Shown here piece after piece: positions 25,974-36,707 of a stretch of 64,000 nt of DNA. The position numbers and the translations under genes are program-made. This DNA comes from Caldibacillus debilis DSM 16016 (GTDB taxonomy: Bacteria > Bacillota > Bacilli > Bacillales > Caldibacillaceae). The stretch covers positions 352,084 through 416,083 of the forward strand of contig NZ_KB912879.1 of NCBI RefSeq assembly GCF_000383875.1, in the 5' to 3' direction. Each line of letters opens with the position of its first letter. The stretch's first letter is position 1. The notes beneath the pieces are model-generated. The model was not told where the DNA came from, ran no database searches, and saw only the letters and a program-made list of their open reading frames with translations.

Positions 25974-27587
25974 TCATTCGTCCTTCGGCCTGTAGATAAA
26001 ATAATCAAAATCCGCATGTTTCCTTTGCCCCGAAGTATCCTGGCAATGCATGCCTACGAAAGCTCCCGTGAAAAATCCCCCGCCTTGCACGTAATCATCG
26101 GACAGTTTATAGGAATAAAAATCGATCGGTATCTTTTCCCAATGTTTGCCGTCAAAGGAATACGAATAATGATAGAGGTTCGTGTTCACATCCACCCTGA
26201 GATAAACGTACGCCGCTTCTTCCGGTACCGGTATTTCCTTTCCTTTTAAAGGCTGAGCAAAGACAAAATTGTCGCAGGTCGTGATTTCAAGTACTCTTCC
26301 CTTTTCCTCGTGCCAGGTGATATGCAAGGCGGTCCAGTTCTGCGTGTTATAATAGTTGACCAATCCGGCGGCTTGCTGGAAATTTTCCGGTTTGAAGTCC
26401 ACTTTCGTTTCGGCGGTGAAATTAAAATGCTGCCAACGGCGTGCCACAAAGGCTTGCACAAATTTCGAAGTCAACGACTCACGGCCGTATAAACGCAAAT
26501 GGCCCGGCCGGTCCGTTAAGGACATCGTGTCTTCTCCTAAAGGAATGCGCAATGTTTGAAAATGAAGGTTTAGTGTCTTTGAATCAAAATCGTCCTTTTC
26601 CGGATAATCCCTTTCCCATTTCACTTCCTCGATCCGGGGGCCTTCGATTTCCAATGAAGGCTGATTCCCGCCGACCACATAAGGCCAGCCGTTTTTCCAT
26701 TCCAGCCGCTGGATCGCCGTCTCCCTCCCTAACGGACAATAACCTCTCGGATCAAGCAGCGGCTGATCCTCTTTCGGCAAAGGACGGCCGGTCAGGTGAA
26801 CCAGGAACCATTCATCGGTATGGGTATGAACGATGGACGCATGCCCGGCTTTTTGCAAAGGATTGCGGGGGTACGGCCATGAAGTGATGAGCGGATTATC
26901 CGGATGAACTTCATACGGGCCCCAAAGATTTTTGGAACGGGCGATCGTGGAGGCATGCTCGTATCTCGTTCCGCCTTCGGCCGTCAACAAATAATAATAA
27001 CCGTTGACTTTGTACAGATGGGGGCCTTCGGTCAATTTTAAATCTGTCCCTTTAAAAATGATTTTGCGCTCGCCGACCAATTTTTGTTGGACCGGATCGT
27101 ATTCTTGAAGGGCGATTCCGTAAAAATTGTGATGGCCTACCCGATGATCCCACACCATATTCAGCAAATACTTTTTGCCGTCTTCATCATGAAACAGCGA
27201 AGGATCAAATCCAGAACTGTTCAGATAAACCGGGTCTGACCATTCGCCGTCGACCCTTTCGGCGGTAACCAAATAGTTGTGGCAATCCTTCCACTGTCCT
27301 TCTGTTACCTTGACATCCGTATAGATAAGCCAAAACCGGCCGTCATGGTAAGACAAATCCGGCGCCCAAATTCCGCCCGAATCGGGATTTCCCAACATAT
27401 TCAATTGGCTCAGCCGATTCAGCGGTCTGCTTACCAAACGCCAATGTTTCAGATCCTTCGAATGATAAATCCCGACACCGGGAAACCATTCGAAGGTAGA
27501 AACGGCAATATAATAGTCCTCCCCGCACCGGCAGATGCTCGGATCCGGATTGAAACCGGTCAGAATAGGATTTTTGATTTTTCCCAT
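25974..27587 (-). CDS. xynB: GH43 beta-xylosidase (intracellular)
   Basis: 537 aa from the ATG at 27587 behind CGGGGTG; the GTG at 27596 overlaps that site. Catalytic residues of the five-blade GH43 fold are visible: base Asp in [12 protein letters not shown], pKa-modulating Asp in [12 protein letters not shown] and acid Glu in LTEGPHLYK. The C-terminal third is a beta-sandwich domain (about 330-537), the arrangement of GH43 beta-xylosidases. No signal peptide, so it acts in the cytoplasm on imported xylo-oligosaccharides. It lies 19 bp after xylB in the xylA-xylB operon. Side alpha-arabinofuranosidase activity is possible in this family. Confidence 0.92.
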   Translation of the reverse strand: MGKIKNPILTGFNPDPSICRCGEDYYIAVSTFEWFPGVGIYHSKDLKHWRLVSRPLNRLSQLNMLGNPDSGGIWAPDLSYHDGRFWLIYTDVKVTEGQWKDCHNYLVTAERVDGEWSDPVYLNSSGFDPSLFHDEDGKKYLLNMVWDHRVGHHNFYGIALQEYDPVQQKLVGERKIIFKGTDLKLTEGPHLYKVNGYYYLLTAEGGTRYEHASTIARSKNLWGPYEVHPDNPLITSWPYPRNPLQKAGHASIVHTHTDEWFLVHLTGRPLPKEDQPLLDPRGYCPLGRETAIQRLEWKNGWPYVVGGNQPSLEIEGPRIEEVKWERDYPEKDDFDSKTLNLHFQTLRIPLGEDTMSLTDRPGHLRLYGRESLTSKFVQAFVARRWQHFNFTAETKVDFKPENFQQAAGLVNYYNTQNWTALHITWHEEKGRVLEITTCDNFVFAQPLKGKEIPVPEEAAYVYLRVDVNTNLYHYSYSFDGKHWEKIPIDFYSYKLSDDYVQGGGFFTGAFVGMHCQDTSGQRKHADFDYFIYRPKDE

Positions 27588-27606
27588 TTCGATCACCCCG
27601 ATCGCC

Positions 27607-29106
27607 TTATTTTCTAAAGTTTTTCAATTGATGGGAAAGCACCTTTGTTTGGGAATAAATATTTTTATAGATTTCATACATTTCCTGATAAATTTTGACG
27701 TTTTCTTCAACAGGTTCATAGACTTTCTTCGTTTGCAAAAACTCTTTTGCGCATTCCTCCAGGCTTTCAAACCAGCCGCAACCATAGGCGGCCAGCATCG
27801 CCGCCCCCATTCCCGGCCCCTGCTCGCTGGACAATTTGATGATTTTGGCATTGAAAATATCCGCCTGGATTTGCAGCCATGTCTCATTTTTTGCACCGCC
27901 GCCGATGGAGACGACCGTATCGACCCTTTTCCCGCTTTTCCTGAAAATCTCAATGGATTCATTTAAGGAAAAGGTGATCCCTTCGATCACGGCCCGGATA
28001 AAATGTTCCCTGGTATGGGAGGAATCGATCCCGATGAAGCTGCCGCGAATCGCCGCATCCGCATGGGGCGTCCGCTCTCCGACGATATACGGCGCAAACA
28101 GCAGACCGTCGGATCCGGGAGGAACGCGGTCGATCCCTTTCAAGAAATCGTCAAAACTTTCTTTTTTCGCGAAGGCATCTTTAAACCAGCTCAAACTGTA
28201 TCCTGCCGCCAGAGTCACACCCATGGTATAGTAAGCGTTCTCTTTTCCGTGGTAAAAATAATGGACCTTCCCTTGAAAATCTTTGTCCCCCCGTTCTTCA
28301 TAGGATAGAACCACGCCGGATGTCCCGATGCTGCACAGCGTGCTTCCTTCCGACAATATTCCCGCGCCAATGGCGCCACAGGCATTGTCCGCTCCTCCGG
28401 CGAACACCTTGGTGGTTTCTTTCAGTCCGCATCTTTCGGCAAATTCTTTGGAAAGGGTGCCCACACACGCGTGGGGTTCGACCAGCGGCGGGCAGATCGA
28501 GGGATCAATCGAAAGCAGCCGGCATAATTCCTTGCTCCATTCTTTTTTTTCAAGATCCAACAACAAAGTTCCTGCCGCATCGGAATATTCCATATGGATT
28601 TTTCCCGTCATCCGGAAGCGCAAATAATCCTTGGGCAGCAGAAACACCTTCGCCCTTTGAAAAATTTCCGGTTCGTGCTGCCTGACCCATAAGATCTTCG
28701 GGAGGGTAAAGCCCTCCAAGGCAAGATTTTTGGTGATTTGAAGCAGTCTTTCTCTGCCCGCTATCTCATAAATTTGCCTGCATTGTTCCGTCGTCCGCGT
28801 ATCATTCCATAAAATCGCGTTTCTTAACGGCCTGTGCCGTTCATCCAACAACACCAATCCGTGCATTTGCCCGGAAAAGCTGATCCCTTCGATGTCCGCG
28901 GGATCCCCGTTAAAACCGGCCGCCAATTCCGCCAAAGCCTCGGCCGTTTTTTCTACCCATTCTTCCGGATCTTGCTCGCTGTAACCGGATTTTTCCTGAA
29001 TCAACGGGTAAGCCTTTGCGGCTTCCTTTACGACCTCGCCTTCCTGATTGACCAATAAAACCTTGACAGCGCTCGTTCCAAGATCAACGCCGATCACATA
29101 TTTCAT
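27607..29106 (-). CDS. xylB: Xylulokinase
   Basis: 499 aa from the ATG at 29106; the frame is open 19 codons further but without a site. FGGY kinase fold: phosphate motif [30 protein letters not shown] with the substrate-binding segment, GTSGVVLSY, and the signature [16 protein letters not shown] near residue 400. It phosphorylates D-xylulose made by XylA. Second gene of xylA-xylB-GH43, separated from xylA by a strong hairpin without a T run. Confidence 0.95.
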   Translation of the reverse strand: MKYVIGVDLGTSAVKVLLVNQEGEVVKEAAKAYPLIQEKSGYSEQDPEEWVEKTAEALAELAAGFNGDPADIEGISFSGQMHGLVLLDERHRPLRNAILWNDTRTTEQCRQIYEIAGRERLLQITKNLALEGFTLPKILWVRQHEPEIFQRAKVFLLPKDYLRFRMTGKIHMEYSDAAGTLLLDLEKKEWSKELCRLLSIDPSICPPLVEPHACVGTLSKEFAERCGLKETTKVFAGGADNACGAIGAGILSEGSTLCSIGTSGVVLSYEERGDKDFQGKVHYFYHGKENAYYTMGVTLAAGYSLSWFKDAFAKKESFDDFLKGIDRVPPGSDGLLFAPYIVGERTPHADAAIRGSFIGIDSSHTREHFIRAVIEGITFSLNESIEIFRKSGKRVDTVVSIGGGAKNETWLQIQADIFNAKIIKLSSEQGPGMGAAMLAAYGCGWFESLEECAKEFLQTKKVYEPVEENVKIYQEMYEIYKNIYSQTKVLSHQLKNFRK

Positions 29107-29144
29107 CTTTCCACTTCTCCTTTGCGGTTTCAGCAAAATCCCCC

Positions 29145-29183
29145 AAAGGCCGAACCCCGGCATTTTTTTGGAGTTCAGCCTTT
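29145..29183 (-). promoter_or_regulatory. Intercistronic hairpin between xylA and xylB
   Basis: Minus strand AAAGGCTGAACTCC pairs with GGGGTTCGGCCTTT (14 positions, two G-U) around an 11-nt loop. No T run, so it is more likely a processing or stabilising element than a full terminator. Confidence 0.6.
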
Positions 29184-29264
29184 ATGGTTAATATGAATAA
29201 ACTAAACTTCATTGCCCGGAAGCAGATTTGTTAGGGTCCGGCCTTTGTGCTGTACACGCAGTCC

Positions 29265-30587
29265 TTATTTTGCAAAAGCGGTCAATAAATATTGGTTGAT
29301 CAGCGACCGCAATTCTTCCACTTTTCCCGATTCGTTTTTAATTTCCTTCATATCGAGCACATGGTTTTCCAGCGTATGAAAATCGGCTTTTCCTTCCACA
29401 ATATCCCGCCCGATTCCTTCCTTGTAACTGCTGTACCGTTGTTCGATGAATTTATCCAGGACTTGATCTTCGATCAATTTATGGGCCACTTTCAAGCCGA
29501 CGGCGAAACTGTCCATTCCGGAAATATGGGCGAGGAATAGATCTTCTGGTTCAAAAGATCCTCTCCGGACTTTCGCGTCAAAATTCAACCCGCCTTTGCC
29601 AAGTCCCCCGTTTTTGACGATTTCATACATGGCCAAAGTGGTGGCGTAAAGATCCGTCGGGAATTCATCCGTATCCCAGCCGAGCAAAAGATCGCCTTGG
29701 TTGGCGTCGACGGAACCGAGCTTGCCGTTGATCCGGGCGATCCTCAGCTCATGCTCGAAGGTATGTCCCGCCAATGTGGCGTGGTTTGCTTCAATATTGA
29801 ATTTAAAGTAATCCTGCAGGCCGTATTTTTGCAAGAAGGCCAGACCGGTTGCCACATCGAAGTCATATTGGTGTTTCGTCGGTTCTTTCGGTTTCGGTTC
29901 AATTAAAAATTGCCCTTCAAAACCGATTTCTTTCGCATAATCGACGGCCATATGGAAGAAACGTGCCAAATTGTCCAGCTCGAAACCGACATCCGTGTTC
30001 AATATCGATTCATAACCTTCCCGGCCGCCCCAAAACACATAATTCTCGGCATTCAGGCGCTTGGCGATTTCCAGCCCTTTTTTCACTTTGGCCGCGGCAT
30101 AGGCGAACACGTCCGCGTTGCAGGAAGTGGCGGCTCCATGGACGAACCTCGGATGGGAAAACATATTCGCCGTGTTCCAGAGCAATTTTACATGGCTCGT
30201 TTTCATGTATTCTTCGATCATGTCTACAATTTCGTCCAAATTCTTGTTGGTTTCCCTCAACGTATCGCCTTCCGGGGCGATGTCCACATCATGGAAACAA
30301 AAATAGGAAACGTTCAGTTTTTCAAAAAACTCGAACGCCGCCTCCACACGGGCTTTGGCCAGATCCATCCCCTTCAGGTGATTCCAAGGCCGAATCATGT
30401 TCCCGTGCCCAAAAGGATCGGTGCCGTCGTACGTAAACGTATGCCAATAGGCGACACTGAAGCGCAGCCAGTCTTTCATTTTTCTGTCCCCGATTTTTTC
30501 CTCCGGGTTGTAAAATTTAAAGGACAGCGGATTTTTGGAATCAGCCCCTTCATACTGGATTTTGGAAACGTTTTCGAAATACGCCAT
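29265..30587 (-). CDS. xylA: Xylose isomerase
   Basis: 440 aa from ATG 30587, 8 nt after GGAGG; ATG 30590 is also possible. The sequence MAYF...[19 protein letters not shown] is the class II start. Active-site and metal motifs: [65 protein letters not shown] and WDTDEFP. It isomerises D-xylose to D-xylulose. First gene of xylA-xylB-GH43. The promoter has a palindromic XylR operator and a cre-like site lies in the first codons. Confidence 0.97.
   Translation of the reverse strand: MAYFENVSKIQYEGADSKNPLSFKFYNPEEKIGDRKMKDWLRFSVAYWHTFTYDGTDPFGHGNMIRPWNHLKGMDLAKARVEAAFEFFEKLNVSYFCFHDVDIAPEGDTLRETNKNLDEIVDMIEEYMKTSHVKLLWNTANMFSHPRFVHGAATSCNADVFAYAAAKVKKGLEIAKRLNAENYVFWGGREGYESILNTDVGFELDNLARFFHMAVDYAKEIGFEGQFLIEPKPKEPTKHQYDFDVATGLAFLQKYGLQDYFKFNIEANHATLAGHTFEHELRIARINGKLGSVDANQGDLLLGWDTDEFPTDLYATTLAMYEIVKNGGLGKGGLNFDAKVRRGSFEPEDLFLAHISGMDSFAVGLKVAHKLIEDQVLDKFIEQRYSSYKEGIGRDIVEGKADFHTLENHVLDMKEIKNESGKVEELRSLINQYLLTAFAK
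30563..30576 (-). promoter_or_regulatory. cre-like site (CcpA) inside the xylA coding start
   Basis: Minus strand CGAAAACGTTTCCA, 13 of 14 match to the cre consensus. A cre within early xylA coding sequence is also known in Bacillus xyl operons. Confidence 0.6.
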
Positions 30588-30641
30588 CATCCGTTCCTCC
30601 CCTTCAGTCAAGAACTTAACTTTACTGGATTTTATGTTAAA

Positions 30642-30687
30642 ATTATAACATGAGAATCTTTGTTTGTCTATCGTATAAACAAAGATT
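30642..30687 (-). promoter_or_regulatory. xylA promoter with palindromic XylR operator
   Basis: Minus strand: -35 TAGACA (30670-30665), 17-bp spacer, -10 TATAAT (30647-30642). The operator has perfect 11-bp arms AATCTTTGTTT (30655-30665) and AAACAAAGATT (30677-30687) with an 11-nt centre, and contains the GTTTGT-N7-ATAAAC core. It covers the -35 and part of the spacer. Confidence 0.85.
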
Positions 30688-30919
30688 CCGTTTTCTTAAT
30701 CGCCCCGGTTTTGCCTCCCCTGTCCATTTATCTTAAGGAGCGAAAAGGAAGTGAAGGATGAATGTAAAGCTGGCAGGATGCGATCCGATCATTGAGCGGC
30801 ATATCTTTTTTTAATGCCAATTTGGCAAATGACCGGTTTCCGCTGGAACAAAAAGGAAAATATACAAAATCTAATCAATATATTATATTAAAAATAAAAG
30901 CTAAAGAAGGAGCGCTCGT

Positions 30920-32098
30920 ATGACGATACTTACCGGCAACCAGCAATTGGTCAAACAAATCAATAAAACCTTGGTACTGGAAACCATTTTAAACGAAGCG
31001 CCGATATCGCGGGCCGATATTGCCCAAAAAGTGGGATTGAATAAAGGAACCGTCTCCTCCCTCGTCAATGAGTTAATCGAAGAGCAGCTCATTTATGAAT
31101 CCGGTCCCGGGAAATCAAGCGGGGGAAGAAGGCCGGTTATGCTTTTATTCAATGAGAAAGCCGGGTATTCCATTGGCATAGATTTGGGCGTCAATTACAT
31201 TTTGGGAATATTGACGGACCTGAAAGGCCATATCGTTGCGGAAATCCAAAAGAAATTATCCGTCACCGGCGTTGAACAAGTGAAACAGATGATGATTGCC
31301 ATCATTGAAGATTTAATCCAGTCCGCCGGTCAGAGCCATTACGGAATTATCGGCATCGGCATCGGGATCCCCGGCATGGTGAACAATGATGGGGAAATCT
31401 TGCTCGCGCCGAACCTGGGATGGAAGAATGTCCGCATGAAGGAAGAGATCGAAAACCGCTTCCAAGTTCCGGTCATCATCGAAAACGAAGCCAACGCGGG
31501 GGCTTACGGGGAAAAGCTGTACGGCGCAGGAAAGGAATTTGACAATATTTTATATGTCAGCGCCGGGATCGGGATCGGCGTCGGGGTGATCCTGGACGGC
31601 CAATTGTTCACAGGCTCCGGCGGATTTTCAGGGGAAATGGGGCATACCATCATTATCGTTAACGGAAAGGAATGCTCCTGCGGAAGCCGAGGCTGTTGGG
31701 AACAATACGCTTCGGAAAAAGCTTTGCTGGAAGAGGCCAAAAACATCCCCATTCCATACGCCGACAAGGATTCCATCTCGATTGAATTGTTGGTTGAACT
31801 GGCGAAGGAAGGAAACGAAGAAGTCATCAACCTGTTCAAAAAAATCGGCGCGTATTTGGGTGTGGGCATCAACAATATGATCAATACGTTCAACCCGGAA
31901 CAAATCATCATCGGAAACCGACTGGCCATGGCAAAAGACTGGCTGGAAGAATCCATTACCCATTTTGTGAAAAGCCACACCATTCCCTTTCATCAACAAG
32001 ATTTATCCATCACCTTTTCCCAATTAACCACCCATTCGACGGCCGTCGGCGTGTGCGCCTTGTCGATCGAGAATTTTTTGAAGACGAGCGTTAAATGA
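30920..32098 (+). CDS. xylR: Xylose repressor, ROK family
   Basis: 392 aa. N-terminal HTH (ISRADIAQKVGLNKGTVSSL), then a ROK sugar-kinase-like domain: YSIGIDLGVNYILGILTDLKG, IGIGIPGMVNNDGEI, ENEANAGAYGEK and the zinc motif CSCGSRGCWEQYAS. Start behind AAAGAAGGAGCGC. It is transcribed divergently from xylA; three promoters in the window carry its operator core. Xylose is expected to release it from DNA. Confidence 0.94.
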   Translation: MTILTGNQQLVKQINKTLVLETILNEAPISRADIAQKVGLNKGTVSSLVNELIEEQLIYESGPGKSSGGRRPVMLLFNEKAGYSIGIDLGVNYILGILTDLKGHIVAEIQKKLSVTGVEQVKQMMIAIIEDLIQSAGQSHYGIIGIGIGIPGMVNNDGEILLAPNLGWKNVRMKEEIENRFQVPVIIENEANAGAYGEKLYGAGKEFDNILYVSAGIGIGVGVILDGQLFTGSGGFSGEMGHTIIIVNGKECSCGSRGCWEQYASEKALLEEAKNIPIPYADKDSISIELLVELAKEGNEEVINLFKKIGAYLGVGINNMINTFNPEQIIIGNRLAMAKDWLEESITHFVKSHTIPFHQQDLSITFSQLTTHSTAVGVCALSIENFLKTSVK

Positions 32099-32196
32099 TT
32101 TCGTTTAGCCGAAAAGAAACCGCTCCAGATTTAGAGTCAATCCCTTTCCGGAACGGCAAAACCTTAAAGGGGCCCAAAGCCTTGCTCCACAGGAAG

Positions 32197-32225
32197 CCCC
32201 GGGCGAAAAAACGCCCGGGGTTTTT
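32197..32225 (+). terminator. Rho-independent terminator after xylR
   Basis: CCCCGGGCG (32197-32205), six-nucleotide A-rich loop, CGCCCGGGG (32212-32220), then TTTTT. Confidence 0.88.
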
Positions 32226-32381
32226 GCGTGGTTTCGGGCTTTTGGGCGGAACAACCCTCTACAGGATTTGAACGATTTCTTCATCGAATACGCAAACGGT
32301 CTTTGGGAAAGCCAGCCGGAAAACATTCGTCCGATTGAACGGGGGATTGGAGCGGACCCCCCTATCCCTCCCCCATGTTCT

Positions 32382-33155
32382 TCAATCGAGCAGCGCCAGG
32401 ACTTCGTGAATTTTTTGCTCCGCTTCCCGTTCGCCAGCTTCCATGCAGTCGCGGATTTTTCCTATGTCAAAGGCCAAAATATGCCCGACTTCCGGGCGAA
32501 AAACGACGTTCGCATATTTGAGATTGGCCCGGCGCTGTTCGGTCATCATGATCATATAGGAACGGTAGATCACATCAAAAATATTCCGGGGAGCATGCTC
32601 TTCATGCTCCCTTTCGACATCCACCGCAATCACGATATCCATTCCCGCCTCACGCGCGAGATCGGCCGGGAGGTTATTTAACAGCCCCCCATCCACCAAT
32701 ACTTTGTCTTGATAATAAACGGGGGAGAAAATTCCGGGAACCGATGTGGTCGCCCGAATGGCCAAACTGAGGTTCCCTTTGTCAAAAACAAACCGTTCTC
32801 CCTTTATCAAATCGACCGCCACGGTCCGAAAAGGAATCTGCAGATCCTCTATCCGAATATCGCCGAGCCCTTTTTGACTTAAAAAATCAATAAGCAAACG
32901 GTAGATTTTGTTCCCCCTGAAAATTCCGGATTTTAGAATTCCAAGGTCTACCATCCGATAGGACGGCGTGTTCAAAATAAAGGCTTCAATTTCTTCGATG
33001 TCGATACCGGCGGCAACTAACCCTCCGATGGCGCCGCCCATGCTGGTGCCTGCAATAAAATGGATCGGGATTTGATATTTTTTCAGCACTTTTAACACGC
33101 CGATGTGCGCCAGCCCCCGGACCGCCCCTCCCCCCAAGGCTAATCCTATTTTCAT
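32382..33155 (-). CDS. Patatin-like phospholipase family protein (RssA type)
   Basis: 257 aa. N-terminal GLALGGGAVRGLAHIGVL gives the oxyanion loop, the nucleophile is Ser38 in GTSMGG and the dyad aspartate lies in LVDGGLLNNLP. It belongs to the bacterial patatin/NTE group of serine lipid hydrolases. Its length is normal. The substrate and role are unknown. It is followed closely on the minus strand by two very small membrane-type ORFs upstream of it; a link to membrane lipid turnover is only suggested. Confidence 0.9.
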   Translation of the reverse strand: MKIGLALGGGAVRGLAHIGVLKVLKKYQIPIHFIAGTSMGGAIGGLVAAGIDIEEIEAFILNTPSYRMVDLGILKSGIFRGNKIYRLLIDFLSQKGLGDIRIEDLQIPFRTVAVDLIKGERFVFDKGNLSLAIRATTSVPGIFSPVYYQDKVLVDGGLLNNLPADLAREAGMDIVIAVDVEREHEEHAPRNIFDVIYRSYMIMMTEQRRANLKYANVVFRPEVGHILAFDIGKIRDCMEAGEREAEQKIHEVLALLD

Positions 33156-33239
33156 GGCGAAAATCTGTCCTCCGCTAAAGATGTGCTTCTGTTATGAAAA
33201 TGATGTGCTTCCGTTGTCGAAATGTCAACCCTGACGCAG

Positions 33240-33437
33240 TTAAAAGAGACCGGCCGACAGCTTTTCGATTTTTTCAGAAAAAGAAATATCAGGCAAACTG
33301 ACGCAATTGATCTTCGTCTTGAATATTCCAAACAGGGCGGGGATTATGAGCACAAGGGAGAGAACGATGATGAAAACTTTGCTTTTGACGACTAATTTTC
33401 CAAAAAGGGCAAGCAAATCGATCACCTGCCTGGGCAA
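33240..33437 (-). CDS. Possible small membrane protein
   Basis: 65-codon frame starting with TTG. One clear hydrophobic segment (VFIIVLSLVLIIPALFGIF) with a charged C-terminus ending EKIEKLSAGLF. No convincing ribosome site; a GTG at 33428 is an alternative start. It follows a 23-codon ORF with a strong site, with 41 bp between them. No family recognised. It is kept at low confidence because the hydrophobic pattern is coherent. Confidence 0.35.
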   Translation of the reverse strand: MPRQVIDLLALFGKLVVKSKVFIIVLSLVLIIPALFGIFKTKINCVSLPDISFSEKIEKLSAGLF

Positions 33438-33478
33438 TTGATGGACGGTTAGAGAAGTGGCGCAAAGGATTAAAAACC

Positions 33479-33550
33479 TTATTTTCTTCGAAAGACGTTT
33501 TTGAAGGATTTCAGGATCCCCTTAAAGAAATCGAGAAGACTTTTCATCAT
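33479..33550 (-). CDS. Short cationic amphipathic peptide ORF (23 aa)
   Basis: ATG at 33550 is 8 nt from GGAGG within AAAAAAGGAGGTG, one of the strongest ribosome sites in the window. The peptide starts MMKSLLDFFKGILKSF and ends VFRRK, giving a helix with Lys/Arg on one face and Leu/Phe/Ile on the other, net positive. It ends with TAA. Small amphipathic peptides of this form can be membrane-active toxins, leader peptides or membrane-curvature sensors; I do not recognise a family. Confidence 0.5.
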   Translation of the reverse strand: MMKSLLDFFKGILKSFKNVFRRK

Positions 33551-33670
33551 CGCCATCACCTCCTTTTTTGTTTATTTGAGTTCATCCGTTCTTTCTAATT
33601 CGACAAAAAACACAAATAACCCAAAATACCAAAAAACTAACGAAAAAAAATGAAGGTTTCCCCGACCGGG

Positions 33671-34348
33671 TCATGCCAGCGCTTCATGAAGAAAATCGGA
33701 AAGAATTTCTTTCTCGCGATGGGAAAGGTCGGCAATGGATTTCAAATACCGTCCCACCAAATTTGTCACTTCCACGCCAAGTTCGTGATTCATGGTTTGA
33801 ATAATGCTGCCGAGGACCGTCCCGACAAACATCGTCAGCCGCATATCCTTTGTCGGCGCGTTTTGGACGAGATTTTTGATCAGCACCTCGGTCCTTCCGC
33901 CAAGCTTGCGGAGATAAACAAGGAGAAGGCCGATGATGTATGCGCAGAAATCCATCCGAATATGTGCTTTCGGAATCTCCTCCAGCACCTTTTGAATGGC
34001 CGTGCTGGGGCTGGAGCTTTTTAAACTGTTCAAAAGCTCAAGGATCTTCGTTTTTGTATGAAGCCAGTCGTCCGGATCGATTTCTTCCGAACGTTCTTGC
34101 TCGAACAGGCTCGAAGCTTTGGCCGTCGGCAGAAAAACGATCTGGGAACGTCCCGCCTCGCCGGGATTCACAGTGTAATCGCGGATCAGATAACCAAGTT
34201 TTTCAAGCTCTTTCAAGATGTCGTAGGCCGTCCATTTGCTTACGCCGATATATTTTGCCAAAGTTTCATAATGAACCGGAACATTTGTTTTTTGATACAA
34301 GTCGACCAGCTTCCGAAGAAATTGTTTCCGCCGTTCGGTCAAAATCAC
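33671..34348 (-). CDS. Winged-helix transcriptional regulator, function unknown
   Basis: 225 aa from the GTG at 34348 behind GGAAGAGAC; the upstream ATG at 34366 has no site. N-terminal wHTH: LTERRKQFLRKLVDLYQ, VHYETLAKYIGVSKWTAYDI and LEKLGYLIRDYTVN, in which the YIGVSKWTAYDI helix would contact DNA. The C-terminal 150 residues are helical and fit no fold I can name. It is the next minus-strand gene upstream of the 23-aa peptide ORF (about 120 bp apart). Confidence 0.75.
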   Translation of the reverse strand: MILTERRKQFLRKLVDLYQKTNVPVHYETLAKYIGVSKWTAYDILKELEKLGYLIRDYTVNPGEAGRSQIVFLPTAKASSLFEQERSEEIDPDDWLHTKTKILELLNSLKSSSPSTAIQKVLEEIPKAHIRMDFCAYIIGLLLVYLRKLGGRTEVLIKNLVQNAPTKDMRLTMFVGTVLGSIIQTMNHELGVEVTNLVGRYLKSIADLSHREKEILSDFLHEALA

Positions 34349-34543
34349 GTCTCTTCCACATCCCAAAAAACCAAAATTTTGTTTTCAAGTATAGCCCCAT
34401 TCCAGGCTTTTGTCAAATGTTTGAAACCGGCCCTTCAGCCGCTCTTCCTTTTGCGGGATTTCCGGTTAAACGGAATCGGCCGAAGGGTTGTCGAAAGGAT
34501 GAAGAAAACAGCAAAGCTTCCTATCCAAAATGAGAAAGAGGAC

Positions 34544-34572
34544 GCCCCATGGCAAAAACGGCCGCATGGGGC
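34544..34572 (-). terminator. Possible terminator of the gal operon
   Basis: Minus strand GCCCCATGCGGC pairs with GCCATGGGGC with one unpaired base around a T-rich loop. Only a weak T-rich stretch follows. It lies 28 bp after the galR stop. Confidence 0.5.
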
Positions 34573-34600
34573 ATCCCCTTATCCCATACTATTCAACTTT

Positions 34601-35599
<999 letters not shown>

Positions 35600-35657
35600 T
35601 CATTTCATTTCCGAACGCTCAAGACTAGGCCGAAAAACGCCGGCCAAAGTGGAACGC

Positions 35658-36707
35658 CTATTCCGTCGAAAACGTGTACGTGGTCAGCGCCTCGTACCGG
35701 CCGTCCGGTTCCAGGACAACCGGCGGAAAATCGCTGTGGTGGACGGCATCGGGAAGCCCTTGGGTCTCAAGGCAAATCCCCAAATATTTTCTCGACGGGA
35801 CGCCGCCTTGAATGGCAAAATCTTCTCCCAACGCATTGCTGGTGTAAACGACGACGCACGGTTGATTCGTTTCAACGGTCAATTTCCTGCCGCTTTCCCG
35901 GTGGCGCAAGACGATCTCTTGATTCAGATTTTCCGACAGGAGAAACGGATGATCATACCCGTTCCCGGCCAAAAGATTTTGCGGATGGCGGGATACGGTC
36001 CCGTCAAAAATTTTCCTTCCCTTCCGGAAATCAAAGGGGGTGCCTTCCACCTCCAGCTTTTTCCCCGTCGGAAGTAGTTCCTCGTCCAATTCCAAAAACC
36101 GGTCGCTTTTTAATGTCAATTCATGATCCAAGATAAGATCTTTCCCGTTTCCGGACAAATTAAAATAACTGTGGTTGGTCAAATTGACGATCGTTTTTTT
36201 GTCCGTTTTTGCGGTGATTTTTTGGATCCAGCGGTTTTCGTTGGTCAGCCAATAGACAGCGCGGACTTGCAAATTTCCCGGATACCCTTCCTCTCCGTCT
36301 TTGCTCAAATAGGTAAATTCGACGCCGACCGCGTCCTTTTCTTCGACCGGTTTCGCCTCCCAAATCCGTTCATGGAAGCCCCTGATTCCGCCGTGCAAAT
36401 GGTTGTTCCCCTCATTGGCGGGGAGTGTATAGGTCTTGCCGTCCAACGCGAATTCCGCCCCCCGGATCCTTCCGGCAATCCGGCCGATAATGGCCCCGAA
36501 ATAGGTTTTACGGCGGAGGTAATCTTCCACCCGGTCAAAGCCCAGCACGACATTTTCCAAATTTCCGTCCCTATCCGGCGCCAAAATTTCCGTCACCGTG
36601 CATCCGAGGTTTAAACAGGTGAGCCTCATGCCGCGGTCGTTCTCCAACGTATAAGCATAGACGGGTTCATGACCGACTTCTCCGAATTTTTGCTTTGTAA
36701 TCTTCAT
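35658..36707 (-). CDS. galM: Aldose 1-epimerase (mutarotase)
   Basis: 349 aa from the ATG at 36707, behind GGAAGGAAAAGGG; the open frame extends nearly 300 bp further but that part is low-complexity and unsupported. Motifs: NEGNNHLHGGIRGFHERIWE with the substrate histidine, NLTNHSYFNLSG with the catalytic histidine, and LGICLETQGLPDAVHHSDFP with the catalytic glutamate. It interconverts the beta and alpha anomers of galactose for GalK. Fourth gene of the gal operon; a 525-bp gene-free gap lies between it and galT. Confidence 0.94.
   Translation of the reverse strand: MKITKQKFGEVGHEPVYAYTLENDRGMRLTCLNLGCTVTEILAPDRDGNLENVVLGFDRVEDYLRRKTYFGAIIGRIAGRIRGAEFALDGKTYTLPANEGNNHLHGGIRGFHERIWEAKPVEEKDAVGVEFTYLSKDGEEGYPGNLQVRAVYWLTNENRWIQKITAKTDKKTIVNLTNHSYFNLSGNGKDLILDHELTLKSDRFLELDEELLPTGKKLEVEGTPFDFRKGRKIFDGTVSRHPQNLLAGNGYDHPFLLSENLNQEIVLRHRESGRKLTVETNQPCVVVYTSNALGEDFAIQGGVPSRKYLGICLETQGLPDAVHHSDFPPVVLEPDGRYEALTTYTFSTE

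Noticed and set aside
29184-29202. Fourth XylR operator in front of xylB
   Set aside because: Only the ATAAAC half is present; the other half reads ATGGTT and does not match GTTTGT.
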